A stretch of 64,000 bases of DNA from Bacteroidota bacterium (GTDB taxonomy: Bacteria > Bacteroidota > Bacteroidia > Bacteroidales > FEN-979): NCBI GenBank assembly GCA_026391795.1, contig JAPLDI010000029.1, positions 54,913 through 118,912 on the forward strand, read 5' to 3'. Position 1 is the stretch's first letter. Each line of letters begins with the position of its first letter. Of this stretch, positions 8,341 to 17,244 are shown in pieces. The notes under the pieces were generated by a model. That model was not told the DNA's origin. It searched no databases and worked only from the letters and a program-made list of their open reading frames with translations. The position numbers and the translations under genes were made by a program.

Positions 8341-9889
8341 TCCTGTCGTCATCATTCATTTTTGACATGACCGTACGGGTCCGTCCAGGAGCATCAAACG
8401 ATGCACTCGGGGATAAAGTATTCAGGGCGGAATAATCAATCTCCAGGTCCGTGAATTTTGCAAACCGTGCCACGAATTTCAGCTTGACATCTTTTGTTGC
8501 GCCGTTACGGTTTTTGGCGATGCTGATTTCTGCAACCCCTTCAACCGGGGCCTCATAAGCGTCTTCATCGATCTTATAATATTCAGGCCGGTAAATGAAT
8601 AAAACCATGTCGGCATCCTGCTCGATGGATCCCGATTCACGAAGGTCGGATAGGATGGGTTTCTTGACAAGCCGCTTTTCAACTTCACGGCTCAGCTGCG
8701 ACAGGGCAATGATCGGAACGTCCAGTTCCTTCGCCAGTGCCTTCAGCGACCGGGAGATGTTGCTGATCTCCTGCTCGCGGTTTCCCTTGTGTTCAGGTGC
8801 TCCCTGCATCAGCTGCAGGTAGTCGAGGATGACGATCTGGATATCATGCTGGGTCTTCAACCGCCTGCATTTTGCCCGGAGTTCAAAGATCGTCAGGGCC
8901 GGTGTATCATCAATGAACAGGGGGGCATCGATCAGGGTGGAGATACGCGAATTGAGCTGTTCCCATTCATAATCTTCGAGGTTACCGCGCCTTAGCTTTT
9001 CGGCCCCGATTTCCGTTTCGCTGGCAATAAGACGTGTCACCAGCTGAACAGCCGACATTTCAAGGGAGAATAAGGCCACGGGCTTTTTAAAGTCAACGGC
9101 GATATTGCGGGCCATCGTCAGTGCCAGGGCGGTCTTCCCCATCCCCGGACGCGAAGCAAGGATGATCAGGTCAGATTTCTGCCATCCGGAGGTGATCCGG
9201 TCGATTTCTGTGAAACCTGAACCTACGCCGCGCAGGTGCCCGTCGTGCGACCGGCCGGCCGCAATTTCTGCCACTGCTTCTTTGACCAGCGATTGCATGG
9301 TCCTTACATTCCTCCGGATACTGGTCTCGCTGACGTTAAAAAGGCTCCCCTCGGCCCGGTCAAGGAGTTCAAAGACATCCGTTGTATCTTCGAATGCATC
9401 CTTGATGATGGCGGATGAGATACGGATCAGCTCCCGCTGGATATGTTTCTGAAGAATGATTCTTGAATGAAATTCAATATTTGCTGAAGACGCCACACGG
9501 TTTGTCAGCATTGCAATGTAATAGGGGCCGCCAACCATTTCCAGTTCGCCCGATTGCCGCAGTTCATCAGTCACAGTCAGGATATCCACCGGTTTGACGG
9601 CAGCGAACAGACGCATGATCGCTGCAAAGATCACCTGGTGCTCGCTCTTGTAAAAAACCTCCGGTTTTAGCAATTCAATAACAGCAGCAAGCTTGTCTTT
9701 TTCAAGCATCATGGCCCCGATTACTGCCTCTTCAAGATCTACCGACTGGGGAGGAACCTTGCCATGCTCATAAATAAGATCAGTCCCTGGTGCCTTTCTT
9801 GGCTTTTTTCTTACTAGCCCCTGTCCCGAAGAAGGAATGTTTCTGCCAGAGTTACCAGGTTCTGCCGCGTTGTTGTTAAAATCTTCCAT
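8324..9889 (-). CDS. dnaB: Replicative DNA helicase DnaB
   Basis: Hexameric 5'-3' helicase of the replication fork. 521 aa. The N-terminal domain (LEEAVIGAMMLEKDKL, residues about 55-160) contacts primase. The RecA-like domain has Walker A SRPGMGKTAL near residue 247, ALFSLEMS, Walker B IVILDYLQLM, and the arginine/DNA-binding loop NREQEISNISRSLKALAKEL. An Asn/Gly/Pro-rich leader of about 50 residues precedes the folded part. No intein is present. The downstream secreted-protein gene starts inside the last codons. Confidence 0.97.
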   Translation of the reverse strand: MEDFNNNAAEPGNSGRNIPSSGQGLVRKKPRKAPGTDLIYEHGKVPPQSVDLEEAVIGAMMLEKDKLAAVIELLKPEVFYKSEHQVIFAAIMRLFAAVKPVDILTVTDELRQSGELEMVGGPYYIAMLTNRVASSANIEFHSRIILQKHIQRELIRISSAIIKDAFEDTTDVFELLDRAEGSLFNVSETSIRRNVRTMQSLVKEAVAEIAAGRSHDGHLRGVGSGFTEIDRITSGWQKSDLIILASRPGMGKTALALTMARNIAVDFKKPVALFSLEMSAVQLVTRLIASETEIGAEKLRRGNLEDYEWEQLNSRISTLIDAPLFIDDTPALTIFELRAKCRRLKTQHDIQIVILDYLQLMQGAPEHKGNREQEISNISRSLKALAKELDVPIIALSQLSREVEKRLVKKPILSDLRESGSIEQDADMVLFIYRPEYYKIDEDAYEAPVEGVAEISIAKNRNGATKDVKLKFVARFAKFTDLEIDYSALNTLSPSASFDAPGRTRTVMSKMNDDDRNETAF

Positions 9890-9952
9890 CTTTCAAAATT
9901 AGAACTTATTCGCAAGGTAAAGACAATTTGGCCGCACTTTATTTTTCAACAA

Positions 9953-11242
9953 TCAGATCCCGAAGGTCACACCGATATGCATCCACTTGTGCCATGCGCA
10001 GCCATGAAATTCGGGGCTCAGGAGGTATTGCTCGAAATCCAGCCGTATGCCGGCATACGAGAGCGTGAACCCAAGCGTACCCTGGTAAACGAGCGGGTAA
10101 AGATCACTGCCGCTAAGCGTGTAAACACTCGATTTGTTGAACATTCCGCCTTGAAGCGTTGCATCGTAACCGACCAGTTTTACATCTGAAGTAATGAAAC
10201 CAAAGGCCTGGAATTTTGAGTATCCTTTCACTTTTTTCACCATCATCCTCGAATAGCCGTAAGAAGCAAAATAGGGATTCATAACTCCGGCCCTGAATTG
10301 AAAACCGCCGGCTATATTTGTATAAAGTGTTCCCAGGGCGCTGGTGGCATTCAGGTTCAGTTCCATGCTACGGCTGCTCACGATTCCTTTCTCAAAAGAA
10401 AGGTTGTAATTGAGCACAAGGTCATTCTGTATCTGGTTCTCCCATCCGAGCGGTTCGTTGTTTGTAGGTACACTGTTATGGAACGACTTCTGCACAAAAT
10501 CGCCATAGGAGGAGGGGCCGATAACACCGAGGTCAATCTCTGTGGTCTGTCGGAACTTCCAGCCCCGGTCGTTCGAGATCTTGAAACCTCCGATAAAAAG
10601 ATATGCAGCATAAGGCCTGTCACCCTCGTGAATGCCGCCGACTTTTGTAGTATAGGGCGTATACATGTTCTGGCAGATCGAAACCCCGTAATAATTCATC
10701 CCTTTTCCCCAGTAAGGAACCATCAGGTAAGAGAGGGGAGATTGCCTCAACACCGGGCTGATAAAATCAAAACGGATCCCGTTCGTATAATAACGGTCGG
10801 TATTATCAAAGATGTCGTTGTCGAAATTTATTTTCACCGACCGGTCATGGCTCAGCAGGATCATCGATTCAAAATCAGGATTTTCAATGCCAGAGAAGAG
10901 ATACTCACGGCTCACCGGCTCCCGGAGATCGATCTCCGGCTCCGTACTTTGCAACCGGATCAGTTTTTGGATAAGGGAAGTATCAATTGTCGGCAGTCGG
11001 TGGTCGGCAGTCGGCGGTCTTTCCATGCCAATCGTCAGTTTCCGGCGGGATTTACTGAGTCGGACCTCTTTTGTTTGCTGACTGCTGGCTGCCGACTGCT
11101 GGCTGCCGACTGTATTTTTATACTTAGTGTCAATGACTGATTTTTTCAGCCTGACAGATGGAGAAGCAGGTTTTTGCTCTTCCTCCTCTCTGCACCCGGC
11201 GAAAAACAGCACAAGAAGTAAAAGGGTAAAGTACTTCTTCAT
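9953..11242 (-). CDS. LpxR-family lipid A 3'-O-deacylase, lipoprotein form
   Basis: 429 aa. The C-terminal about 300 residues match the LpxR/DUF2219 outer-membrane barrel: INFDNDIFDNTDRYYTNGIR holds the Asn-Asp pair of the family's active site, and a His is kept in KSFHNSVPTNNEPLGWENQ. LpxR removes the 3'-acyloxyacyl chain from lipid A. Unlike classical LpxR, this one begins with a lipoprotein signal (MKKYFTLLLLVLFFAGC) and an extra segment of about 100 residues. Part of that segment (Ser/Gln-rich, then Pro/Thr-rich) is translated from an inverted heptad-repeat element at 10990-11112. The ATG at 11242 was preferred to a TTG at 11263 because it starts the signal peptide. Confidence 0.85.
   Translation of the reverse strand: MKKYFTLLLLVLFFAGCREEEEQKPASPSVRLKKSVIDTKYKNTVGSQQSAASSQQTKEVRLSKSRRKLTIGMERPPTADHRLPTIDTSLIQKLIRLQSTEPEIDLREPVSREYLFSGIENPDFESMILLSHDRSVKINFDNDIFDNTDRYYTNGIRFDFISPVLRQSPLSYLMVPYWGKGMNYYGVSICQNMYTPYTTKVGGIHEGDRPYAAYLFIGGFKISNDRGWKFRQTTEIDLGVIGPSSYGDFVQKSFHNSVPTNNEPLGWENQIQNDLVLNYNLSFEKGIVSSRSMELNLNATSALGTLYTNIAGGFQFRAGVMNPYFASYGYSRMMVKKVKGYSKFQAFGFITSDVKLVGYDATLQGGMFNKSSVYTLSGSDLYPLVYQGTLGFTLSYAGIRLDFEQYLLSPEFHGCAWHKWMHIGVTFGI
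10990..11112 (-). repeat. Inverted heptad-array element inside the lpxR-like gene
   Basis: On the coding strand five in-phase 7-mers CAGTCGG, CAGCCAG, CAGTCGG, CAGCCAG, CAGTCAG (11112 down to 11078), a core of about 60 nt, then four 7-mers that are inverted copies (on the plus strand TCGGCAG, TCGGTGG, TCGGCAG, TCGGCGG at 10990-11017). The frame stays open throughout. Same design as the element at 4797-4893 but with different words. Confidence 0.8.
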
Positions 11243-11419
11243 AAGAGAAACAAAAGTAATCAATTCTCTCCATGCGTTTAATAGATCCGGGATTTGACTT
11301 TACTACCTGTATTCCTCGCCTTCAGCTGATCGGATTCATGGTGCAGATGATAAATTTTATACCCTGAAAGTTGTAAATGATAAATTCATATATTTACTGA
11401 TCGATAAACCAGATCCCAC

Positions 11420-13069
11420 ATGAAATCACCCTTTATCCTCCCGGTATCAGTTGCCATCCTGATGGGTACGATACTTATCCTTCAGCCTTCGTGCAAAAAG
11501 AAGGATGCTGCCGAACCTGATTATCTGACCGTTGATCTTCCGAATTCAACATTGCAAAATGATCTTTATTATTCGGTCAATGAACATGTACGTTACATTG
11601 AAATGGAATTCAGCGAATCGATCGACAGCACAACCGTACAAGGAAACATCTCATTCTCCGACAAGGGTTCCAGCCTCGATAATTCGGTCTCTCTGGAGTC
11701 TCTTAACCGTATGGTAGTCCTGAAGTTTGATACTTCTTTTCACCTTAAGAACGGATGGCAGTACCATATCACGATCGGCACAGGACTCCGTTCAGTTACC
11801 GGGAAGACATTTGCCTCCCAGAAGATCATTGACGTCAGGACCCCTTCCTTCTCCCTGTCTGATGATATCACAACGCGGAATGCAATCCTTTGTATAAGCG
11901 ATATTCATATGGGGGAACAGCGGGCCACACTGAATAAATACAGCTGGTTCAATAAAAATGATTCAGCCCTGACCCATCTGCTCGATTATGTCCTTACTTC
12001 GAGCCAGGTTAAGCAGGTGGTAATTCTTGGCGACCTTTTCGACGAATGGGTTATCCCCTACAGATTCCCTCCATTTGATCCCGGGTTAGGAGTGACAGAC
12101 TCCAGGGGGTATTTTCTTTCTGTTGCAAATTCACCTGTAAATATTCCAGTCCTTACCAAGCTAAAGGCCATAGCCTTGCGCAGCGATATCCAGCTCATCT
12201 ATGTCCCGGGAAACCACGACATGCTGCTGACGCAGAGCGTTCTCCAGGAGATCATCCCGGGGATCATCTGGAAAGGGACTGCAAACGGGATGGGAGAGGA
12301 TTTCCCGGTGGATGAGATTGTGATGGAACATGGTCACCGTTTTGACCTGTTCAACTGCCCGCAGCCCCTGGTCAATCCGGGTCACATGCTGCCTCCCGGC
12401 TTCTTTGTATCAAGACTCCAGGCAGAATGTTCGAGGACCCATATGGGAACCATGATGAAGGAGGCTTCCGATGCAAAAACCTCTTATTTTTTCAGCCCCG
12501 CCTGGAGGGTTGCGCTCGATTATCTTGAACTAACATACAATTTACCGGTAAATGAAGATTCTGTGAATATCCAAATGAGTGGAATCGACGGGTATACTTC
12601 ACTATTTTCGTACAACTCAGCAAAGGCTATGTATGAAGCCAACATAGAAGATAACTGGGCAAATACACAACGTTACACTGGTGTCCCTGTCAGCTTGAAT
12701 GTACTGGAAGGAATCCTGGATGGTCAGATCGACCTCTATTCAACAGTCTGTCATGAATACTTTTCTGCGGTTGCTCCTGTTAAGTATAAAATGGCTGTTC
12801 TCGGTCACACCCATAACCCTGAAATCAAGGTTTATCCTGCCGGTAAAAACTACACGGCAATCTATGCTAACTCAGGTTCATGGGTCAACGAAGAGTTGTC
12901 GACAAAGAAAGTAAGGACCTTCCTGCTGATCTGGCCCGGACAATGGAGCGGCTCACCCCTGGATATCGTTTCACTCTACCAGTATAACCTCGATAGCGGC
13001 AGCGGCCTGCCCGATCCCGGTTATATCCCCGTCCTCCTCGCGGAAGAAAGCATACTAAGAGGAAATTGA
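11420..13069 (+). CDS. Calcineurin-like metallophosphoesterase lipoprotein
   Basis: 549 aa. A signal peptide with lipobox (ILILQPSC) is followed by an Ig-like beta domain (about residues 35-140; VRYIEMEFSESIDSTTVQG is typical of the SbsA/Big_5 type). The phosphoesterase domain then shows the ordered metal-binding motifs CISDIHMGE, ILGDLFDEW, YVPGNHDML, MEHGHRFD and LGHTHNPE. These bind two metals and hydrolyse phosphomonoesters or diesters; the substrate is unknown. UDP-diacylglucosamine hydrolases share the fold, but the surface-lipoprotein location argues against LpxH. It is flanked by unrelated minus- and plus-strand genes. Confidence 0.85.
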   Translation: MKSPFILPVSVAILMGTILILQPSCKKKDAAEPDYLTVDLPNSTLQNDLYYSVNEHVRYIEMEFSESIDSTTVQGNISFSDKGSSLDNSVSLESLNRMVVLKFDTSFHLKNGWQYHITIGTGLRSVTGKTFASQKIIDVRTPSFSLSDDITTRNAILCISDIHMGEQRATLNKYSWFNKNDSALTHLLDYVLTSSQVKQVVILGDLFDEWVIPYRFPPFDPGLGVTDSRGYFLSVANSPVNIPVLTKLKAIALRSDIQLIYVPGNHDMLLTQSVLQEIIPGIIWKGTANGMGEDFPVDEIVMEHGHRFDLFNCPQPLVNPGHMLPPGFFVSRLQAECSRTHMGTMMKEASDAKTSYFFSPAWRVALDYLELTYNLPVNEDSVNIQMSGIDGYTSLFSYNSAKAMYEANIEDNWANTQRYTGVPVSLNVLEGILDGQIDLYSTVCHEYFSAVAPVKYKMAVLGHTHNPEIKVYPAGKNYTAIYANSGSWVNEELSTKKVRTFLLIWPGQWSGSPLDIVSLYQYNLDSGSGLPDPGYIPVLLAEESILRGN

Positions 13070-13154
13070 GTCGAGTGATTTCCATTCAGCAGGGACTTTT
13101 CCTGATTCCGAGTTGACAGTAAAAATCCTCACATTAGCATCAGCTTCACATCTC

Positions 13155-13637
13155 ATGAAAAAACTGATCCTTGTACTTGTCTTCCTGGCTTCTGTTAACG
13201 GAACCTTTGCCCAGCTGACACTGGTTCTTGAAAAGATAGGCACTCCCAGGCGCTATGCATTCCACCTTGGCGATGACATGAAGATCCAGACGATAAAACT
13301 GAACCAGATTCATAAAAGCTATCTCTGGAATCTCACCGACAGTACCATGACCATAGGCCCGCGAACCGTGGTTCCCTTGTCGGATGTTGCTGCTGTTTAC
13401 AAGAACCACCATTTTCCGAAGATCATGAGCAAGTTTCTGATCATCATGGGAGGGGGCTATATTGTTCTGGATGCTTTCAACAACATAATCAACCACGACC
13501 AGGTGTTCAATTCACAAACCCTGATCATCGGAGGTTCCATCCTCCTTGCAGGTGTTGCCATCATCCCTTTCTGGCAAACGAAACACAAGATCGGGATAAA
13601 ATGGAAACTGAAAATTATGGAAATCAACCTCGAGTAG
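13155..13637 (+). CDS. Hypothetical secreted or membrane protein
   Basis: 160 aa. A signal peptide (MKKLILVLVFLASVNGTFAQ) is followed by a beta-rich stretch (QTIKLNQIHKSYLWNLTDST) and two hydrophobic helices near the C-terminus (FLIIMGGGYIVLDAF and LIIGGSILLAGVAIIPF). The pattern, small soluble domain plus two helices, is common in Bacteroidota proteins of unknown role. The ATG at 13155 was chosen because it opens the signal peptide. It ends 2 nt from the convergent punA stop. Confidence 0.65.
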   Translation: MKKLILVLVFLASVNGTFAQLTLVLEKIGTPRRYAFHLGDDMKIQTIKLNQIHKSYLWNLTDSTMTIGPRTVVPLSDVAAVYKNHHFPKIMSKFLIIMGGGYIVLDAFNNIINHDQVFNSQTLIIGGSILLAGVAIIPFWQTKHKIGIKWKLKIMEINLE

Positions 13638-13639
13638 GT

Positions 13640-14455
13640 TCAGTCGATCGTTGCGATCAGCTCCTTTAATATTTTCGTCATCCTGGGCTCGGCATTGCTC
13701 GCTGCCATGATCACGTCATGGTGTGTGATCTCCACGATCTTGCCCGGAACCCCGAGGTCTGAGATCACTGAGAAGGCAAAACAGCGCAACCCCATATGAC
13801 GGGCTGCAATCACTTCCGGTACCGTTGACATTCCCACCGCGTCAGCACCGATCGAACGGATATACCGGTATTCGGCCGGGGTCTCAAAGGTAGGTCCCGA
13901 CACGGCAGCATAGATTCCTTTCTGTAAAGGAATGTCATGCTTTCCTGCAATAAAAAATACTTTATTGATCAGTTCGTGATCGTAGGCATGGCCCATATCC
14001 GGGAACCGGGTTCCAAGTTCATCCTCATTCCTGCCGATCAGAGGGTTGTCCTTCATCAGGTTGATGTGATCTTCAATGATCATCAGGTCGCCGACTTCAA
14101 ACGAAGGGTTCACCCCGCCGCTGGCGTTGGAGACGACCAGTAAATGGATGCCAAGCAGTTTCATCACCCGAACCGGAAAGGCAACCTCCTGCATCGAATA
14201 TCCTTCATAATAATGAAAACGTCCCTGCATGGCAACGATGTTCTTTCCGCTCATTCTACCGAAGATGAGCTGTCCGGTATGCCCTTCAACCGTGGAAACC
14301 GGAAAGTTAGGGATCGTGGCATAAGGAATCGTATGGAGTATCTCTATCTCGCTTACAAGCCCGCCCAGGCCAGTTCCAAGTATAATTCCGATCTCCGGCT
14401 TCGCCGAAATCCGGGTTTTTAGAAATTCAACGGTTTCTTTGAGTTTGTCCAACAT
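13640..14455 (-). CDS. punA: Purine nucleoside phosphorylase, trimeric type
   Basis: Phosphorolysis of inosine and guanosine to base and ribose-1-phosphate (purine salvage). 271 aa, normal for the trimeric PNP family. Motifs: IGIILGTGLGGL (phosphate loop), VEGHTGQLIFG, MQGRFHYYEGY, VVSNASGGVNP, and the base-binding VSGPTFETPAEYR...GADAVGMSTVPEVIAARH. The start codon lies 29 nt inside the upstream lpxK gene, so the two are transcribed and probably translated together, although they have no pathway in common. Confidence 0.95.
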   Translation of the reverse strand: MLDKLKETVEFLKTRISAKPEIGIILGTGLGGLVSEIEILHTIPYATIPNFPVSTVEGHTGQLIFGRMSGKNIVAMQGRFHYYEGYSMQEVAFPVRVMKLLGIHLLVVSNASGGVNPSFEVGDLMIIEDHINLMKDNPLIGRNEDELGTRFPDMGHAYDHELINKVFFIAGKHDIPLQKGIYAAVSGPTFETPAEYRYIRSIGADAVGMSTVPEVIAARHMGLRCFAFSVISDLGVPGKIVEITHHDVIMAASNAEPRMTKILKELIATID

Positions 14456-15491
14456 AGTCTGTTATCAGTTTGTCAAATATCTGCTTGTCTTTATCATGAA
14501 AGTTGATCTCAATGGGAAGGTAAAATAACGGAAGGTTTTTCAAAAAATTACCGAACTCAGGGATTTTCAGCCGCATCATATCCTTTTCAGTGGTCAGGAT
14601 AATCTTTTTCCTTGAAGGCAGATCATCGAAACGGGTCTTGATGAGTTCGAGGTCTTTCATTTTATAAGGGTGGTGATCTGGAAATTTGATCAGGCTGAGT
14701 TCCGTGCATTTCCTCTTCACCTCCTCCTGCAGCGGGTAATCATTTGCAATGCCTGTAAATAACAGGATATAGCTCAGCTTCTGAAGAATTGCCATGTTCT
14801 CATCCTCATTCATAGGAAGGGGCGTTCCATAGGTGATGTAGGAAAAGAAAACCTGCTGAAAAGGTTTTGGTTTAAGGTCTTCCAATATCCTTCTCCGTGT
14901 GATGGGTGAAAATACCTTCGGGGTTTTTGTCACCACGATGATGTCTGCACGCTTTGCACCTGCCCGGAACTCCCTTAACCGCCCCGAAGGCACAACATGA
15001 TCTTCCGTGTAAAGATGATGATAATCCGTAAGCAGAATGGAGATACCCGGTCTTACCCGGCGGTGCTGGAAAGCATCATCCAGCAGGATCAGGCCCAGAT
15101 CAGGGAACTTTTCCGTAAGTTTATGAATGCCCCTGACTCTTTTTTCGTCAACGGCAACTTTTATGTTTTGAAATTTTTTGATAAACTGCATCGGTTCATC
15201 TCCGATGTATTTTACGTTCGACCTTCGGGAACCCAGGATAAATCCCTTGCTCTCCCTGCCGTATCCGCGGCTGAGGGTGGCCGTAAGGACACTGTCGTTG
15301 AGGAGTCGGATGAGATATTCGATGTGCGGGGTTTTTCCGGTTCCCCCGAAAGAAAGATTGCCAACCGAAATAACAGGAAGTGGGAATTTTTCAGAACGGA
15401 GGATCCCGAAGTCGAAGAGAAGGTTCCTCAACAGCATGATCATTCCGTAACAGAAAGAAAATGGGAGTAAGAGTATCTGTAAAAACCTCAT
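14427..15491 (-). CDS. lpxK: Tetraacyldisaccharide 4'-kinase LpxK
   Basis: Phosphorylates the 4' position of the lipid A disaccharide at the inner membrane. 354 aa. An N-terminal membrane anchor (ILLLPFSFCYGMIMLLRNLL) is followed by the P-loop VGNLSFGGTGKTP near residues 43-55, then SRGYGR, GDEP and LLDDAFQHRRV, all typical of LpxK. With the LpxR-like and PagL-like genes this gives three lipid A enzymes in the window. The 3' end overlaps punA. Confidence 0.95.
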   Translation of the reverse strand: MRFLQILLLPFSFCYGMIMLLRNLLFDFGILRSEKFPLPVISVGNLSFGGTGKTPHIEYLIRLLNDSVLTATLSRGYGRESKGFILGSRRSNVKYIGDEPMQFIKKFQNIKVAVDEKRVRGIHKLTEKFPDLGLILLDDAFQHRRVRPGISILLTDYHHLYTEDHVVPSGRLREFRAGAKRADIIVVTKTPKVFSPITRRRILEDLKPKPFQQVFFSYITYGTPLPMNEDENMAILQKLSYILLFTGIANDYPLQEEVKRKCTELSLIKFPDHHPYKMKDLELIKTRFDDLPSRKKIILTTEKDMMRLKIPEFGNFLKNLPLFYLPIEINFHDKDKQIFDKLITDYVGQTQRNR

Positions 15492-15585
15492 TCCTAAGAA
15501 AAAGGCTAAATTATAAAAAAAAGTTCAGCCGGACCTCTTCAGGGTATCTATTTTCTTGCTGAGAGAATAATTGGTGAAGGTGATA

Positions 15586-15984
15586 TTAATTCATCCTGCT
15601 CTTTTCACGGAGAAGAAACTCCATGTTTTTAACAAGCTCCTGTATCCACAGGTCCATGTTCCCCGATGTCTGGATATAGTCTGTAGCCCCCTTTTCCATC
15701 AAGTGTGCAACAAGTGTATCATCCGCGAAAGGAGAGAGAAACAAAACCCGTATTCCGGGGCAGGAATGAAGAACAGTATCCAGGAATGATTCTGCTTCGA
15801 TTTCCGGATGGCCAAGATCAGCGATGAGGAAATCAGGTATTGATCTTTTTCGCATGCAATAAAGGCATTCTGATACCGAAGGAAAAATCTGGACCTGCTT
15901 CACCTGGTGAGCAAGCAGGTGATACCTGATCATATTCGCAACGGGTGTCTCCTTTTCAATGATAAATGCAGTCGTATTTTTCAT
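15586..15984 (-). CDS. Stand-alone receiver-like domain protein, degenerate
   Basis: 132 aa, a single CheY-like domain with no output domain. The central Asp is kept (FLIADLGHPEI). The usual acidic pair after beta-1 is replaced by IEKE, and the invariant Lys after beta-5 appears lost (ATDYIQTSG). Such proteins may not follow the standard phosphorylation switch. The ATG at 15984 was chosen over a TTG at 16014. It lies 94 nt upstream of lpxK on the same strand. Confidence 0.6.
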   Translation of the reverse strand: MKNTTAFIIEKETPVANMIRYHLLAHQVKQVQIFPSVSECLYCMRKRSIPDFLIADLGHPEIEAESFLDTVLHSCPGIRVLFLSPFADDTLVAHLMEKGATDYIQTSGNMDLWIQELVKNMEFLLREKSRMN

Positions 15985-16102
15985 GCCGGAATCGAAATTA
16001 CTTGCAAGGTCCAAAGTTTGGGAAATTTGGTCCCTGAAATTACCGGATCATTGAAAACTTTCTAACAACATATGAACAGGAGGGATTCCCCAAAAAGAAG
16101 TG

Positions 16103-16110
16103 TATTTTTG
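16103..16110 (+). promoter_or_regulatory. Putative -7 box for the Nif3-family gene
   Basis: TATTTTTG matches TAnnTTTG, 27 nt before the start codon at 16138. No clear -33 element. Confidence 0.4.
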
Positions 16111-16137
16111 TAACAGAATATCACATATCTCATTCCA

Positions 16138-17232
16138 ATGACCATCAATGATGTGACCCGGGTTCTGGAACAGTATTCACCGCTTGAATTCCAGGAAGAA
16201 TATGACAATTCAGGCCTTCTCATCGGCAAGCCGGATACGCAAATTTCAGGCGTTCTGATTTCTGTTGACATCACCGATGAAGTCCTGGATGAAGCGATTC
16301 AGAATAACTGCAACTTCGTCATTTCTCATCATCCATTGATATTTAAAGGGCTGAAGCGGCTTGTCGGAGAGAATGCAACCCAGGAGCTTGCCGTGAAGGC
16401 GATCCGGAATAACATTGCCATTTATGCCATGCACACAAACCTTGACAATTCCGTTAATGGATTGAATTCCCGGGTATGTGATCTCCTTGGATTGAAAAAT
16501 TGCAGGATTCTTTCTCCGGGAAAGGGATTGATATCAAAGCTGGTGACCTTCTGTCCTGTTGACCATGCCGATCGCGTGAGGCAGGCCCTGTTTGAAGCCG
16601 GTGCCGGACATATCGGTAACTACGATTGCTGCAGTTACAACATTACCGGGCAGGGCTCTTTCCGTGCATCCGATAAGGCGAATCCTTTTGTCGGCGAAAA
16701 AAATGTTCTCCATTTTGAAACCGAATCGCGCATCGAGGTTATCTTCCCCCGGTTTCTTGAACACCGGCTCATAGCATCACTTCTGGAAAACCATCCTTAC
16801 GAGGAGGTAGCCTATGATATTTACCCTCTTTCCAATTTTGCAGGATTTGCCGGCAGTGGTTTAATCGGCAAATTGGATGAAGCCATGACCGAAGAACAAT
16901 TCCTTGAAGAAGTAAAAAGGAAATTTGAGATCCCTGTCATTAGGCACACAGAACTGACTGGGAAACCAATCTTCCGGGTTGCCATCTGTACCGGGTCGGG
17001 TTCATTTCTGATCGCTGAAGCGAAAAAATCAGGTGCCGACGCTTTTCTTACTGCCGACCTTAAATACCATGATTTTTTTGATGCGGATGAACAGCTGCTT
17101 CTTGCGGATATCGGTCATTATGAAAGTGAAAGGTTTGTAAAAGATTTGATTTATGACATTTTGATCAAAAAATTTCCTACTTTTGCATTCCTTATTTCAA
17201 AAACCAACACAAACCCTGTATATTATTATTAA
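16138..17232 (+). CDS. Nif3-like dinuclear metal centre protein
   Basis: 364 aa. Family motifs: YDNSGLLIG, FVISHHPLIFKGLKR (metal-binding His pair), AIYAMHTNLDNSVNGLN, and the C-terminal GADAFLTADLKYHDFFDA...DIGHYESER. The length fits the YqfO type, in which a PII/CutA-like domain (about residues 125-230) is inserted between the two halves. Members form hexameric rings with a di-metal site and are sometimes named GTP cyclohydrolase I type 2; the cellular role is not settled. In Bacteroidota this gene is commonly next to the zinc-ribbon gene that follows here 12 nt downstream. Confidence 0.9.
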   Translation: MTINDVTRVLEQYSPLEFQEEYDNSGLLIGKPDTQISGVLISVDITDEVLDEAIQNNCNFVISHHPLIFKGLKRLVGENATQELAVKAIRNNIAIYAMHTNLDNSVNGLNSRVCDLLGLKNCRILSPGKGLISKLVTFCPVDHADRVRQALFEAGAGHIGNYDCCSYNITGQGSFRASDKANPFVGEKNVLHFETESRIEVIFPRFLEHRLIASLLENHPYEEVAYDIYPLSNFAGFAGSGLIGKLDEAMTEEQFLEEVKRKFEIPVIRHTELTGKPIFRVAICTGSGSFLIAEAKKSGADAFLTADLKYHDFFDADEQLLLADIGHYESERFVKDLIYDILIKKFPTFAFLISKTNTNPVYYY

Positions 17233-17244
17233 TTCTGCATATTT

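Noticed and set aside
10298..11140. 280-codon plus-strand frame
   Set aside because: Shadow of the LpxR-like gene on the other strand; no protein motif.
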